Assembly (NCBI GenBank): GCA_905198125.1
Contig: CAJKBH010000008.1
Location: 29,129-93,128, forward strand
Origin: an uncultured Porphyromonadaceae bacterium
GTDB taxonomy: Bacteria > Bacteroidota > Bacteroidia > Bacteroidales > Muribaculaceae
DNA length: 64,000 nt
Reading direction: 5' to 3'
A model generated the notes under the pieces. It was given only the letters and a program-made list of their open reading frames with translations. It was not told where the DNA came from and did not search any database. Positions 42,254-50,182 of this stretch are shown here, piece after piece. How positions within the stretch are numbered: position 1 is the stretch's first letter; every line of letters starts with the position of its first letter. The translations under genes were made by a program, and so were the position numbers.

Positions 42254-44782
42254 ATGAGAGCAAAGAGTGTTCTGGCCGTGGCACTGGCGGGGTTTATGAC
42301 AGCCGGCGCATCGGCTTACGTGATTGGAGGATTCAAGGGTTCGGCGCCTGTGACGCTTCATCAGCCCCAGAAGCCCGACTCGGTGCAGAAGGAGAATCCC
42401 TTCAGCGCCGACAAACTGCTGAAGTCGCGCCATTTCGCCACCCAGTGGCCCGAGACGGCCGGATGGACCACGATGGTCCCCGACACGGCCGGCAACTTAG
42501 TACTTGTCGACAGCAAGAACGCTCCGCAGCTCCGCACCTTCGCCTCGCACCTGCGCGCCGAACGCTTTGCCAAGGGGAAGCTGAAACTCGTTTCATCGCC
42601 TCGCGCCGATGTGGTTCTAAACGGCGACGTCAAGATCTCCAAGACCACGGCCGACAGCGTGCCGGGCGAACAATCGGCTGACATCGAACTGCTGCCGCAG
42701 CAGGACTATTCGTTGATAGTAAACGTGCTGACCATGCCCGACGACCCGGGCAAGCCGGAGTTCCGTCTGGAATTCGTGCCTGACAAGGATTTTGAGGGCG
42801 TCAAGGTATCTTCCGGCGCCGACATGGACCGCCGCGTCTCTCCCCTCTCCACCATGCAGGGCGAGCGCGTGTCGTCGATGGCCCTCAGCCCCGACGGCAA
42901 GTATCTGCTGACCCGTTACCACGAGGTAATCTCGGCCGAAGAATCGCGCAAGCGGGTCGTAATGACCGAGACAGCCACAGGCCGCACCGTGTCGGAGAAC
43001 ATCGATTTCTCGGCCGACTGGATGCCTAAGTCCAACAGCCTGTATTTCACCAAAGAGGGCGTAAAGGACTATGACCTGTACGTGATGGAGGTACCCTCCA
43101 TGCGCACCACCCGCATCGCCACGGCCATTCCCGATCAGGGCGTGACGTTCAGCCCGGACGAGAAATATCTGTTCTATTACGACAAGGTTGACGGAGCCAA
43201 GAACGAGGGCGTGATGCGCCGCTACTCCAGTCCCGACGACCGCATTCCGGGCGACCGCGACCGGTTCTACATCTGCCGCTATGACATAGAGAACGGCGTG
43301 GCCGTGCCGCTGACCTACGGCGGTGGAACCACTTCGATCTGCGACATCAGCCGCGACGGCTCGAAACTGCTGTATATGTCACAGCGTCAGACTCCCGACA
43401 AGTACCCGTTCTACCGCGTGTCGCTCGTGCAGATGGACATGAACACATTCGCCACCGACACCATCATCAACGATGCCGACGGATTCGTATCCAACGCCAT
43501 CTATTCGCCCGACGCCACGCGCCTGTTCGTGGTGGGCGGTCCGGACGCTTTCGACCGAATCGGCGCCAACCATGACCCGGAACCTATCGCCAACAACTTC
43601 GACAACCAGGGATTCATCATGACCCTGAGCGACAGGTCGGTGAAGCCCGTGACAAAGGATTTCGACCCGTCGCTGGAAGGGACGCCGGTCTGGAACGCCG
43701 TGGACAACAGGATATATTTCATCGGCGAGCGCGGTTTCTTCCGCGACCTGTATCAGCTTAACCCCAATGACGGCAAGATCGTGATGCTTGGCAAGGAGAA
43801 CCTGCAGACCGTGCGCGGATTCAGCATCGGCGACCGCGAGGACCGCTATGCGGCATACTGGGGCGGCAGCTTCACCGACGACGGAGTGGCGTGCCTGCTC
43901 AACCTGAAGAACGGCAAGTCCACCCTTGTGGACGACCCGCTGAAGGAATGGCTCGGCGACACGCAGTTCGGCAAGATGGAGCCGTGGAAGTTCACGGCGT
44001 CTGACGGCACCGTGGTGGACGGCTATATGTGTCTGCCACCTGATTTCGACGCAAATAAGAAATACCCGCTGATAGTATATTACTACGGTGGCACGTCGCC
44101 CAGCAATGCATCGTTCTATCACCTCTATTCGCCACAGGTATTCGCCAGCCGCGACTATGTGGTGTATGTGCTGAATCCCAGCGGCACCACCGGCTACGGC
44201 CAGGAATATTCGGCGCGCCACGTCAACGCATGGGGCAAGCGCACCGCCGACGAGATAATCCAGGGCGTCAAGGAATTCTGCATGGCGCATCCGTTCGTGA
44301 ACAAAGACCGCATCGGGTGTCTCGGCGCCAGCTACGGCGGCTTCATGACTCAGTATCTGCTCACCAAGACCGACATATTCCACGCGGCCATCAGCCACGC
44401 CGGTATCTCGAACGTCACGAGCTACTGGGGCGAGGGATTCTGGGGCTACAGCTACAACTCGGTGGCAGCGGCCAAGAGCTATCCCTGGACAGACCCGGAG
44501 CTGTTCACAAAGCAGGGTTCACTGTTCAATGCCGATAAGATACACACTCCGCTCCTGCTGCTGCACGGCACGGTCGACACCAACGTGCCTATCGGCGAGA
44601 GCATCCAGCTGTTCAACGCCCTCAAGATCCTGGGCCGCGACGTGGAGTTCATCACCGTGCAGGACGAAAACCATGTGATTTCAAATTTCAACAACAAACT
44701 GTCGTGGCACAACACCATCATGGCCTGGTTCGCCAAGTGGCTCCAGGATGATCCGTCGTGGTGGAACGAGCTATATAAATAA
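42254..44782 (+). CDS. S9 family prolyl peptidase, dipeptidyl peptidase IV-like
   Basis: Secreted or periplasmic serine peptidase that removes N-terminal dipeptides (or tripeptides) after proline. The 842-residue product has a signal peptide (about residues 1-20), an N-terminal beta-propeller (DPPIV_N: VSSMALSPDGKYLLTRYHEV and VTFSPDEKYLFYYDKVDG) and the C-terminal alpha/beta hydrolase with the complete triad: nucleophile Ser693 in GASYGGFM, Asp775 in HGTVDTNVP and His807 in ENHVIS. The glutamate pair of true DPP IV could not be located confidently, so tripeptidyl or other S9 specificity remains possible. A small lipoprotein gene follows after 8 bases. Confidence 0.93.
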   Translation: MRAKSVLAVALAGFMTAGASAYVIGGFKGSAPVTLHQPQKPDSVQKENPFSADKLLKSRHFATQWPETAGWTTMVPDTAGNLVLVDSKNAPQLRTFASHLRAERFAKGKLKLVSSPRADVVLNGDVKISKTTADSVPGEQSADIELLPQQDYSLIVNVLTMPDDPGKPEFRLEFVPDKDFEGVKVSSGADMDRRVSPLSTMQGERVSSMALSPDGKYLLTRYHEVISAEESRKRVVMTETATGRTVSENIDFSADWMPKSNSLYFTKEGVKDYDLYVMEVPSMRTTRIATAIPDQGVTFSPDEKYLFYYDKVDGAKNEGVMRRYSSPDDRIPGDRDRFYICRYDIENGVAVPLTYGGGTTSICDISRDGSKLLYMSQRQTPDKYPFYRVSLVQMDMNTFATDTIINDADGFVSNAIYSPDATRLFVVGGPDAFDRIGANHDPEPIANNFDNQGFIMTLSDRSVKPVTKDFDPSLEGTPVWNAVDNRIYFIGERGFFRDLYQLNPNDGKIVMLGKENLQTVRGFSIGDREDRYAAYWGGSFTDDGVACLLNLKNGKSTLVDDPLKEWLGDTQFGKMEPWKFTASDGTVVDGYMCLPPDFDANKKYPLIVYYYGGTSPSNASFYHLYSPQVFASRDYVVYVLNPSGTTGYGQEYSARHVNAWGKRTADEIIQGVKEFCMAHPFVNKDRIGCLGASYGGFMTQYLLTKTDIFHAAISHAGISNVTSYWGEGFWGYSYNSVAAAKSYPWTDPELFTKQGSLFNADKIHTPLLLLHGTVDTNVPIGESIQLFNALKILGRDVEFITVQDENHVISNFNNKLSWHNTIMAWFAKWLQDDPSWWNELYK

Positions 44783-44790
44783 CTGATACA

Positions 44791-45156
44791 ATGAATATAA
44801 GACATATAATCGCATCGTTGGGCGTGGCGTCGTTGCTGATTCTGCCTGCCGCGTGCGGAGGCAATAAGGAAAACAAGGGGGGCGAGAATGCGGCCGACAT
44901 CGAGGCGGCGGCAATGGAGGGACGCGAGGCGGCCCGCATATTCCTGAACCGCCCGTGGCGCGACACCATAGAGCTGCAGCGTCAGCTGCTCGAGGCGCGC
45001 GCCAAGCAGAGCAAGTTTTCGGGCGCAGGCAAGCAGCAGAGCGCGGCGGCGTTCGATTCGGCTTTCGTATCGACCCTCAGGACCGTCAATCCCTCCGTGG
45101 CCCGCGAGCTTGAGGAGGCCGCGGAGGCTATGAAACAGGAGGCCGGGGGCAAATGA
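44791..45156 (+). CDS. Small lipoprotein of unknown function
   Basis: The 121-residue product has a lipoprotein signal (PAAC, Cys at about residue 22) followed by a Gly/Asn/Glu-rich linker and an alanine/glutamate-rich helical region (DIEAAAMEGREAARIFLNRP and DTIELQRQLLEARAKQSKF, then ARELEEAAEAMKQEA), which may form a coiled coil. No family recognised. It lies 8 bases after the S9 peptidase gene and its stop overlaps the ATG of the next gene by four bases, so it belongs to that operon. Confidence 0.78.
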   Translation: MNIRHIIASLGVASLLILPAACGGNKENKGGENAADIEAAAMEGREAARIFLNRPWRDTIELQRQLLEARAKQSKFSGAGKQQSAAAFDSAFVSTLRTVNPSVARELEEAAEAMKQEAGGK

Positions 45157-45935
45157 CGATGACCGACTCCGATCTGAAAGAGCTGCTCGACCGCGAGGCG
45201 GCACGCATCAACGCTCCCGAATTCATACCGCAGGATCCGGTGCAGTTTCCTCGCCGTTTCTCCAAGGTGCAGGACATAGAGATAGCCGGTCTGCTCGCGG
45301 CCAACATCGCGTGGGGCAATCGCAAGATGATATGTCGCGACGCCGACAGAATCCTCGCCCTGATGAACAATGATCCTTATAACTATGTCATGGATCAAGG
45401 CTATCTGGATCTTGACCCGGACATGAACCTGCACCGCACGTTCTTCGCACGCCACCTGCAGCAGTACCTTGCGGGCCTGCGGTCAATCTACAAGGATTAT
45501 CCGTCGCTCGACGCATTCGCACAGGCGCCGGAAATCCGGGATTCCGAAGCGCCGGCATGGGCGTTGGCCGAACGTATGCAGCAGCGCATCACCGAAGCCA
45601 ATGGCGGCGTGCCGGTGCAGCGTTGCCTGCCTCACGACCTGCAGCACACGGCCCTGAAGCGACTGAACATGGCGCTGCGGTGGTTCGTGCGCGACGACGG
45701 AATCGTGGACATGGGCGTATGGAAATCCATACCCAAAAGCAAACTGTTCATACCCCTGGACGTGCATGTGGGCAACGTGGCCCGCGACTTGGGATTGCTC
45801 GTCCGCAAGGCCAACGACCGCAAGTCGGTGAAAGCCCTGACTGCAAAACTAAGGGAATGGCGCCCCGACGATCCCGCACTCTACGACTTCGCGCTTTTCG
45901 GCATCGGAGTCACGGCCAAAAACACAACAGCATGA
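45153..45935 (+). CDS. TIGR02757 family protein
   Basis: Conserved protein of unknown function found mainly in Bacteroidetes and spirochaetes, 260 residues, no signal peptide. Characteristic segments: FPRRFSKVQDIEIAGLLAAN, IAWGNRKMICRDADRIL, CLPHDLQHTALKRLNMALRW and SKLFIPLDVHVGNVARDLGL. The HTALKRLNMALRW and PLDVHVGNVAR parts echo helix-hairpin-helix DNA glycosylase-like proteins, so a nucleic-acid role is possible but unproven. Overlaps the upstream lipoprotein gene by four bases (ATGA). Confidence 0.88.
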   Translation: MTMTDSDLKELLDREAARINAPEFIPQDPVQFPRRFSKVQDIEIAGLLAANIAWGNRKMICRDADRILALMNNDPYNYVMDQGYLDLDPDMNLHRTFFARHLQQYLAGLRSIYKDYPSLDAFAQAPEIRDSEAPAWALAERMQQRITEANGGVPVQRCLPHDLQHTALKRLNMALRWFVRDDGIVDMGVWKSIPKSKLFIPLDVHVGNVARDLGLLVRKANDRKSVKALTAKLREWRPDDPALYDFALFGIGVTAKNTTA

Positions 45936-45972
45936 GTCTTGGGCAGTCCAAGGCTCTCACAAACACATTGAA

Positions 45973-47460
45973 ATGAAGCACACATTCATAACAATTCTTA
46001 CCCTTCTTGCATTCGTCACAAGTTCACTGGCCCTGGACAATCCCAAGCGCGAGTTTCGCGGCGCGTGGCTGCATGTCATAGGCCAGACGCAGTGGCAGAA
46101 CAAGACCACCGCGCAGGCCAAGGAATATATCGTGGACCAGATTGACAAGCTGCAGCGCGCGGGCTGCAATGCCGTGATTTTTCAGGTGCGACCCACTGCC
46201 GATGCCGTATATAAGTCCGACCTGGAACCGTGGAGCGCGTGGCTGACAGGCAAGCGTGGCAAAGCGCCAAATCCGTTATGGGACCCGATGGAGTTCGCCA
46301 TTCAGGAGGCGCACAAGCGCGGCATGGAGTTTCACGCCTGGCTCAACCCCTACCGCGTGACCTCGACGGCAAAGGAGATTCTGCCCAAAAGCCATATCAG
46401 CAACATGGAGCCGCAACGTTTTTTCCGTTACAACGGTCAGATTCTGTTCGACCCCGCCTATCAGGAGAACCGGGACTTTATCTGCGAAGTAGTGAAGGAC
46501 ATAACGCATCGTTATGATGTCGACGCCATACATATCGACGACTATTTCTATCCCTACCCCGCTCCGGGCAAGGCCATCCCGGACGATGCGAGCTATCTGC
46601 GCAAAGGCAACGGCATGAAACGCAACGACTGGCGCCGCCATAATGTAGACCTGCTGATAGAACAGCTGTACACCACCATCAAGAAGGAAAAGCCCTGGGT
46701 GCGTTTCGGCATCAGCCCGTTCGGCATCTGGCGCAACAAGCGCACGGATCCGCGAGGCTCGGAGAGCACAGGGCTGCAGAACTATGACGACCTGTATGCC
46801 GACGTGCTGCTGTGGGACCAGAAGGGATGGGTTGACTATGTCGTGCCGCAGCTCTACTGGAGTCTTGACCAGACTGCCGCTCCGAGCCGCAAACTCGTGA
46901 AATGGTGGAACGACAACATCCACAACACCGACCTGTACATCGGTCAGGACGTGAAGCGCACCATGGACTCCGCCGACCCCAAGAACCACGACCGCAACGA
47001 GCTGGACACTAAGGTGACGCTGTCGCGCAACCTCAAGAACATAGGCGGCAACGTGTGGTGGCACGGCTACTGGGTGACAGGCAACTACAAGGGCGCGGCC
47101 GATTCGCTGGCAAAGAAATATCAGTCGACTATCGCCTTGCCGCCCGTGTACAAAGGACCCGGCAAAGGGCCTAAAGCCGTGAAGAAGATTGAGCTTGAGA
47201 AATCGGACGAAGGCTCGTTCCTGTCGTGGGACGCGCCGGCCAACGGTCGCGAGGAGAAAGCTGACGACGCCATCCGTTTTGTGGTGTACGAGTTCCTGCC
47301 CGGCGAGAAGTTAGACATCAACAACAGCCAGGCCATCGTAGCGCTAACCCCCTTCCACCGGGTGCGCATCGCCAACCCCGAACCCGGCCTCAGCTACGCC
47401 GTCACCACCCTCGACCGCCTCAACCGCGAGTCCGACCCCATCTTCCTCTACGTCAAGTAA
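45973..47460 (+). CDS. Secreted family 10-like (GHL10/YngK) glycosidase
   Basis: Predicted secreted glycoside hydrolase-like protein of the GHL10 (DUF187) group. The 495-residue product has a signal peptide (MKHTFITILTLLAFVTSSLA), then KREFRGAWLHVIGQTQWQNK, a TIM-barrel core with AGCNAVIFQVRPTADAVYKS and EAHKRGMEFHAWLNPYRVTS, DAIHIDDYFYPYP carrying the catalytic-type acidic cluster, FGISPFGIWRN and YVVPQLYWSLDQ. The last 110 residues form a fibronectin-like beta domain. Some relatives act on cell-wall glycans, but substrate is not known. Starts 37 bases after the TIGR02757 gene. Confidence 0.9.
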   Translation: MKHTFITILTLLAFVTSSLALDNPKREFRGAWLHVIGQTQWQNKTTAQAKEYIVDQIDKLQRAGCNAVIFQVRPTADAVYKSDLEPWSAWLTGKRGKAPNPLWDPMEFAIQEAHKRGMEFHAWLNPYRVTSTAKEILPKSHISNMEPQRFFRYNGQILFDPAYQENRDFICEVVKDITHRYDVDAIHIDDYFYPYPAPGKAIPDDASYLRKGNGMKRNDWRRHNVDLLIEQLYTTIKKEKPWVRFGISPFGIWRNKRTDPRGSESTGLQNYDDLYADVLLWDQKGWVDYVVPQLYWSLDQTAAPSRKLVKWWNDNIHNTDLYIGQDVKRTMDSADPKNHDRNELDTKVTLSRNLKNIGGNVWWHGYWVTGNYKGAADSLAKKYQSTIALPPVYKGPGKGPKAVKKIELEKSDEGSFLSWDAPANGREEKADDAIRFVVYEFLPGEKLDINNSQAIVALTPFHRVRIANPEPGLSYAVTTLDRLNRESDPIFLYVK

Positions 47461-47507
47461 GAGGGAAAACACGAGTGATGAAGTAACAGGTCGTAGCGAG
47501 TTACGTC

Positions 47508-47590
47508 GGCGACTGGAATGACGACGTCCACGTCGTCAACATGTGGACAGTGGAAATATGTGGGCGGTGGGGACACCGCCCCTCCAGTCA
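47508..47590 (+). repeat. Dispersed hairpin repeat, copy A
   Basis: Outer inverted pair GACTGGA (47511-47517)/TCCAGTC (47583-47589) encloses two hairpins, TGACGACGT-CC-ACGTCGTCA and GGGCGGTG-GGGA-CACCGCCC. A second copy in the same orientation lies at 49995-50106. BIME-like architecture. Confidence 0.85.
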
Positions 47591-47621
47591 TAGCCGATGA
47601 CCAAACGCCTTATTTTTGACA

Positions 47622-47724
47622 GGAGAACAGTAGAAACAGGAGTGCCGATCGTGTCCAGTATTCTGTTTGTCCCCTATACGGAAAACTGTCATATCAATTG
47701 GCTCTCCTGTTTCTACTGTTCTCC
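47622..47724. repeat. Perfect 21-bp inverted repeat, 61 bp apart
   Basis: The arm at 47622-47642 is the exact reverse complement of that at 47704-47724 (core GGAGAACAGTAGAAACAGGAG split here only by position; 21 of 21 bases match). The 61 bases between carry no frame. It lies between convergent genes and could be a MITE remnant or a strong bidirectional hairpin. Confidence 0.8.
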
Positions 47725-47751
47725 AGTCCGAATTTGATAATGTATTCAGAC

Positions 47752-48462
47752 TTATCGGTTAATCTTGAGCGACGATGGACGCATTGTGATTTTATATTTG
47801 TCGTTTATCATCTTACATATCTCATTTGCCGTGCGAGTCTCGATATAAGGCGACAGCATTACATCCTCTATGAGTTCTGAAAGATTTACCTTTATGCGAA
47901 CAGGCTTAGGCTTCTCAGAGTCAGAGTCCTGATCCGTGGCTTTTGGCATGAAATAAAACCGAAACTCGTCTTCGCCACCATATCCCTTATCCTTAGTGAA
48001 AAGGAAGTCGTCATTATAATAGTTATATCCGGTATAGTTCATCCGACCACACAGGATATAATAAGCATCTGTATTGATGGCAGACACAAATCGACGTACT
48101 GTAGATTTTATACGTACACCGATTTTTGAAGCATAGCAGTTCCACATCAGCAGGTTCTCGCACGTTTGCAAACACCAACATGATGTAAGGAGTTTGCCGT
48201 TCTCCTTATTTGCCTCCAGCTTTTCGGACATTTTTTGCATTTCATCTTCCAAAACTTCAGATGGAACTGTTTTTCCGGCCTCATGAACGGGAAACATTTG
48301 GGGCAACGGCAAATTGTCTTCGAAGGCATCTTCGAATTCACGTCGCGGACGCACAAAGTATTCTCCAGTTTTGAGCAACGATATGAAATAATCCAGCCGC
48401 ATGTATTGACATATCGGCACGTCCAACGGGATTCCCGCTTTCACGAACACATTTCCTTTCAT
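47752..48462 (-). CDS. DUF2971 domain protein
   Basis: The 236-residue product, without signal peptide, matches the DUF2971 pattern: ICQYMRLDYFISLLKTGEYF followed by VRPRREFEDAFEDNLPLP (the 'seat in the line, then damage-list' FxDxxE region), SCWCLQTCENLLMWNCYASK and GVRIKSTVRRF. DUF2971 proteins are of unknown biochemical function and often occur in accessory or defence-type gene clusters. Its ATG overlaps the stop codon of the BspA-like lipoprotein gene by four bases, so both are read from the promoter of structured RNA copy 3. Composition is AT-rich like the rest of this locus. Confidence 0.82.
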   Translation of the reverse strand: MKGNVFVKAGIPLDVPICQYMRLDYFISLLKTGEYFVRPRREFEDAFEDNLPLPQMFPVHEAGKTVPSEVLEDEMQKMSEKLEANKENGKLLTSCWCLQTCENLLMWNCYASKIGVRIKSTVRRFVSAINTDAYYILCGRMNYTGYNYYNDDFLFTKDKGYGGEDEFRFYFMPKATDQDSDSEKPKPVRIKVNLSELIEDVMLSPYIETRTANEICKMINDKYKITMRPSSLKINR

Positions 48463-49439
48463 TGGAAAAGGGATTCAGGATTATATTCTTCTATATGTTT
48501 GAATTTACCCCAATATTCAGATTTTTTGTACGAATCTAAACTATGATATGGGACATGAAGAGTTGCTCGTCTTATTATATCATTGGAAAACAAATTATTT
48601 ATATCGCCTGGAATACAGGGACAAAAGAACCCATTATGATTAATATATATATTATTTAGGGTATCACTACTAAAAACTGGAGTTGATAGTCCACCGGAAT
48701 CTAACATAAAAAATTGGGGTAATATTAATTCCTCCAATTTGACACCGCTAAAGCAACCATCTTTCAACATTACTGCGTTCGGAATCTCAATAGACCTTAG
48801 ACTAATACAATCACGAAACGCGCCTCCTTCAATTGTCTCCAGGCCTTCATTCAATTTTACTTCTTCCAAAGCGGTACATCCCTTAAATGTACTTCCCTTG
48901 ATAACCTTTACACTTCCCGGGATGACAATTGATCTTAAGGATTTAGCTCCCGCAAAGGCTCCAGATACAATATCAGTGATTGTATTCGGTAAAAATATCT
49001 CTACGATGTCAGAATATCCGAAGCAGCCGTTTCTTATTGATCTCGTGAAATATTTAGTTCCATCTATTGTGACTGCAGGAACTATCGTAACTTTCCATTT
49101 TAACGATGCTGATACTTCTATCTCATCATAACCTACTACTTCAAGATGTCCTGCATTAATATGATATTCGACATAGTTCAACATGAAATTTGTCTCATTA
49201 ATGCGTCGGAACTGCATACCGTTTGAAGTCGTTCCATCTGCGTTCACTGTTACAGTACCATCATCTGCAGGATCGTCTTTGGGGTCATCTGTTGGATCAT
49301 CAGTAGGATCATCCTTAGGGTCATCGGTAGGATTCTCTATCGGATCCTTACCTCCATTGTTTGGCTCATCCTTGGAACAGGATATAAATCCTGTTACAGA
49401 TATTAGAATGGCCAACGTTAAAAACAATTGTTTTAACAT
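48459..49439 (-). CDS. BspA-like leucine-rich repeat lipoprotein
   Basis: Predicted surface lipoprotein, 326 residues, lipobox ISC (Cys at about residue 21). Behind it comes a spacer of tandem DDP units (NPTDDPKDDPTDDPTDD and so on), a surface-exposure type linker, then a strand domain and BspA/LRR_5 repeats: IRNGCFGYSDIVEIFLPNTI, VIPGSVKVIKGSTFKGCTAL and LETIEGGAFRDCISLRSIEI. The end (YHSLDSYKKSEYWGKFKHI) is the usual BspA-type cap. The DDP tract is encoded by near-identical short DNA repeats and may vary in length. First gene after structured RNA copy 3; the other BspA-like gene of this window follows copy 1. Confidence 0.85.
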   Translation of the reverse strand: MLKQLFLTLAILISVTGFISCSKDEPNNGGKDPIENPTDDPKDDPTDDPTDDPKDDPADDGTVTVNADGTTSNGMQFRRINETNFMLNYVEYHINAGHLEVVGYDEIEVSASLKWKVTIVPAVTIDGTKYFTRSIRNGCFGYSDIVEIFLPNTITDIVSGAFAGAKSLRSIVIPGSVKVIKGSTFKGCTALEEVKLNEGLETIEGGAFRDCISLRSIEIPNAVMLKDGCFSGVKLEELILPQFFMLDSGGLSTPVFSSDTLNNIYINHNGFFCPCIPGDINNLFSNDIIRRATLHVPYHSLDSYKKSEYWGKFKHIEEYNPESLFQ

Positions 49440-49490
49440 ACATCATTCACAGGCCGCGGTCATCCCCTCGTTGGCGTTAGGTTAGTATAC

Positions 49491-49504
49491 GGAAAAAGCG
49501 CAGG
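49491..49504 (-). terminator. Terminator-like 3' end of structured RNA copy 3
   Basis: Minus strand CCTGCGC followed by TTTTTCC; its 5' partner GCGTGGG is at about 49583-49589. Seven pairs with two wobbles. Confidence 0.6.
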
Positions 49505-49874
49505 AATCTGTATCGGTTGCCGTCCTACACTCTGAGGCTTCTCGCATTGCCCTATTCTTGTCGGACGGCAACGCCAGAAGCCCACGCCAGTATATGCAAC
49601 TATTGCATCCGGCCGTATTTCATCACGAAATACAGTGCCGAATGAGATTAATTACACATCCTCGGGCATCTACCGTTGCTCAACCCTTGACAAGAATATG
49701 AAAGTTTGCGAGACATTTCAGAGTGTCAAGAATCAGCGCGGATAAACGCTTTCTATTATGTATATGTTCCGGACGCATTAAGCGTCCTTCCTCACATCCC
49801 GCCCCGCTTCACCCTTGACCTGAAGTCGGTTCTGACAAACCAACTGTAACTGGCATGGGAATCGTAACGGTCTG
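49491..49874 (-). ncRNA. Structured leader RNA, copy 3 of 3 (longest)
   Basis: About 385 nt on the minus strand, homologous to 18219-18517 and 31007-31310. Elements: AGCG(TTTATCCG)CGCT hairpin; CTTGACA/TGTCAAG helix (plus-strand positions 49686-49692 and 49724-49730) around GAAA-loop-TTTC; conserved GCAACGGTAGATG; closing helix GCGTGGG/CCTGCGC before the U-run; hairpin GGCTTCT/AGAAGCC with GCGTTGCC/GGCAATGC; and a perfect 10-bp long-range pairing GTTGCCGTCC/GGACGGCAAC (49563-49572 with 49516-49525). The extra length lies mostly in the 5' part and in a TATTTCGTGATGAAATA hairpin. It ends about 51 nt before the start codon of the BspA-like lipoprotein gene. Confidence 0.86.
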
Positions 49875-49880
49875 CGCTTG

Positions 49881-49912
49881 CAAACTTAGTAATTTATTTT
49901 GATTCAGACAAG
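49881..49912 (-). promoter_or_regulatory. Promoter of structured RNA copy 3
   Basis: Minus strand CTTG (49909-49912), a 20-base spacer and TAAGTTTG (49881-49888); predicted start near 49874. Confidence 0.75.
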
Positions 49913-49994
49913 AAAATATTGGAAATAAATTTTTATAAGGCATTGGGTCGTTGCCATGCGCGACTCGGAGAGTATGCGCCACTATCGGCGCGGC

Positions 49995-50106
49995 GGCGAC
50001 TGGAATGACGACGTCCACGTCGTCAACCTATGGACTATGTCAATATATGGGCGGTGAACCTGTGGGTGTGAATATGTGGGCGGTGGGGACACCGCCCCTC
50101 CAGTCA
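49995..50106 (+). repeat. Dispersed hairpin repeat, copy B
   Basis: Same orientation as copy A at 47508-47590: GGCGACTGGA and the TGACGACGT-CC-ACGTCGTCA hairpin are identical, and the end GTGGGCGGTGGGGACACCGC plus CCCTCCAGTCA is identical. Copy B contains about 28 extra bases in the middle, partly a duplication of the GGGCGGTG segment. Confidence 0.85.
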
Positions 50107-50182
50107 GAGTCCACATCTTAAGGCTCTGGATGCCAACCGTCGGGGTGTATCGATTGTTATTCTATGAAAAAGGAGGATAACA

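Noticed and set aside
47508..50106. CRISPR array or integron
   Set aside because: Only two repeat copies 2.4 kb apart, no spacers, and no cas or integrase gene.
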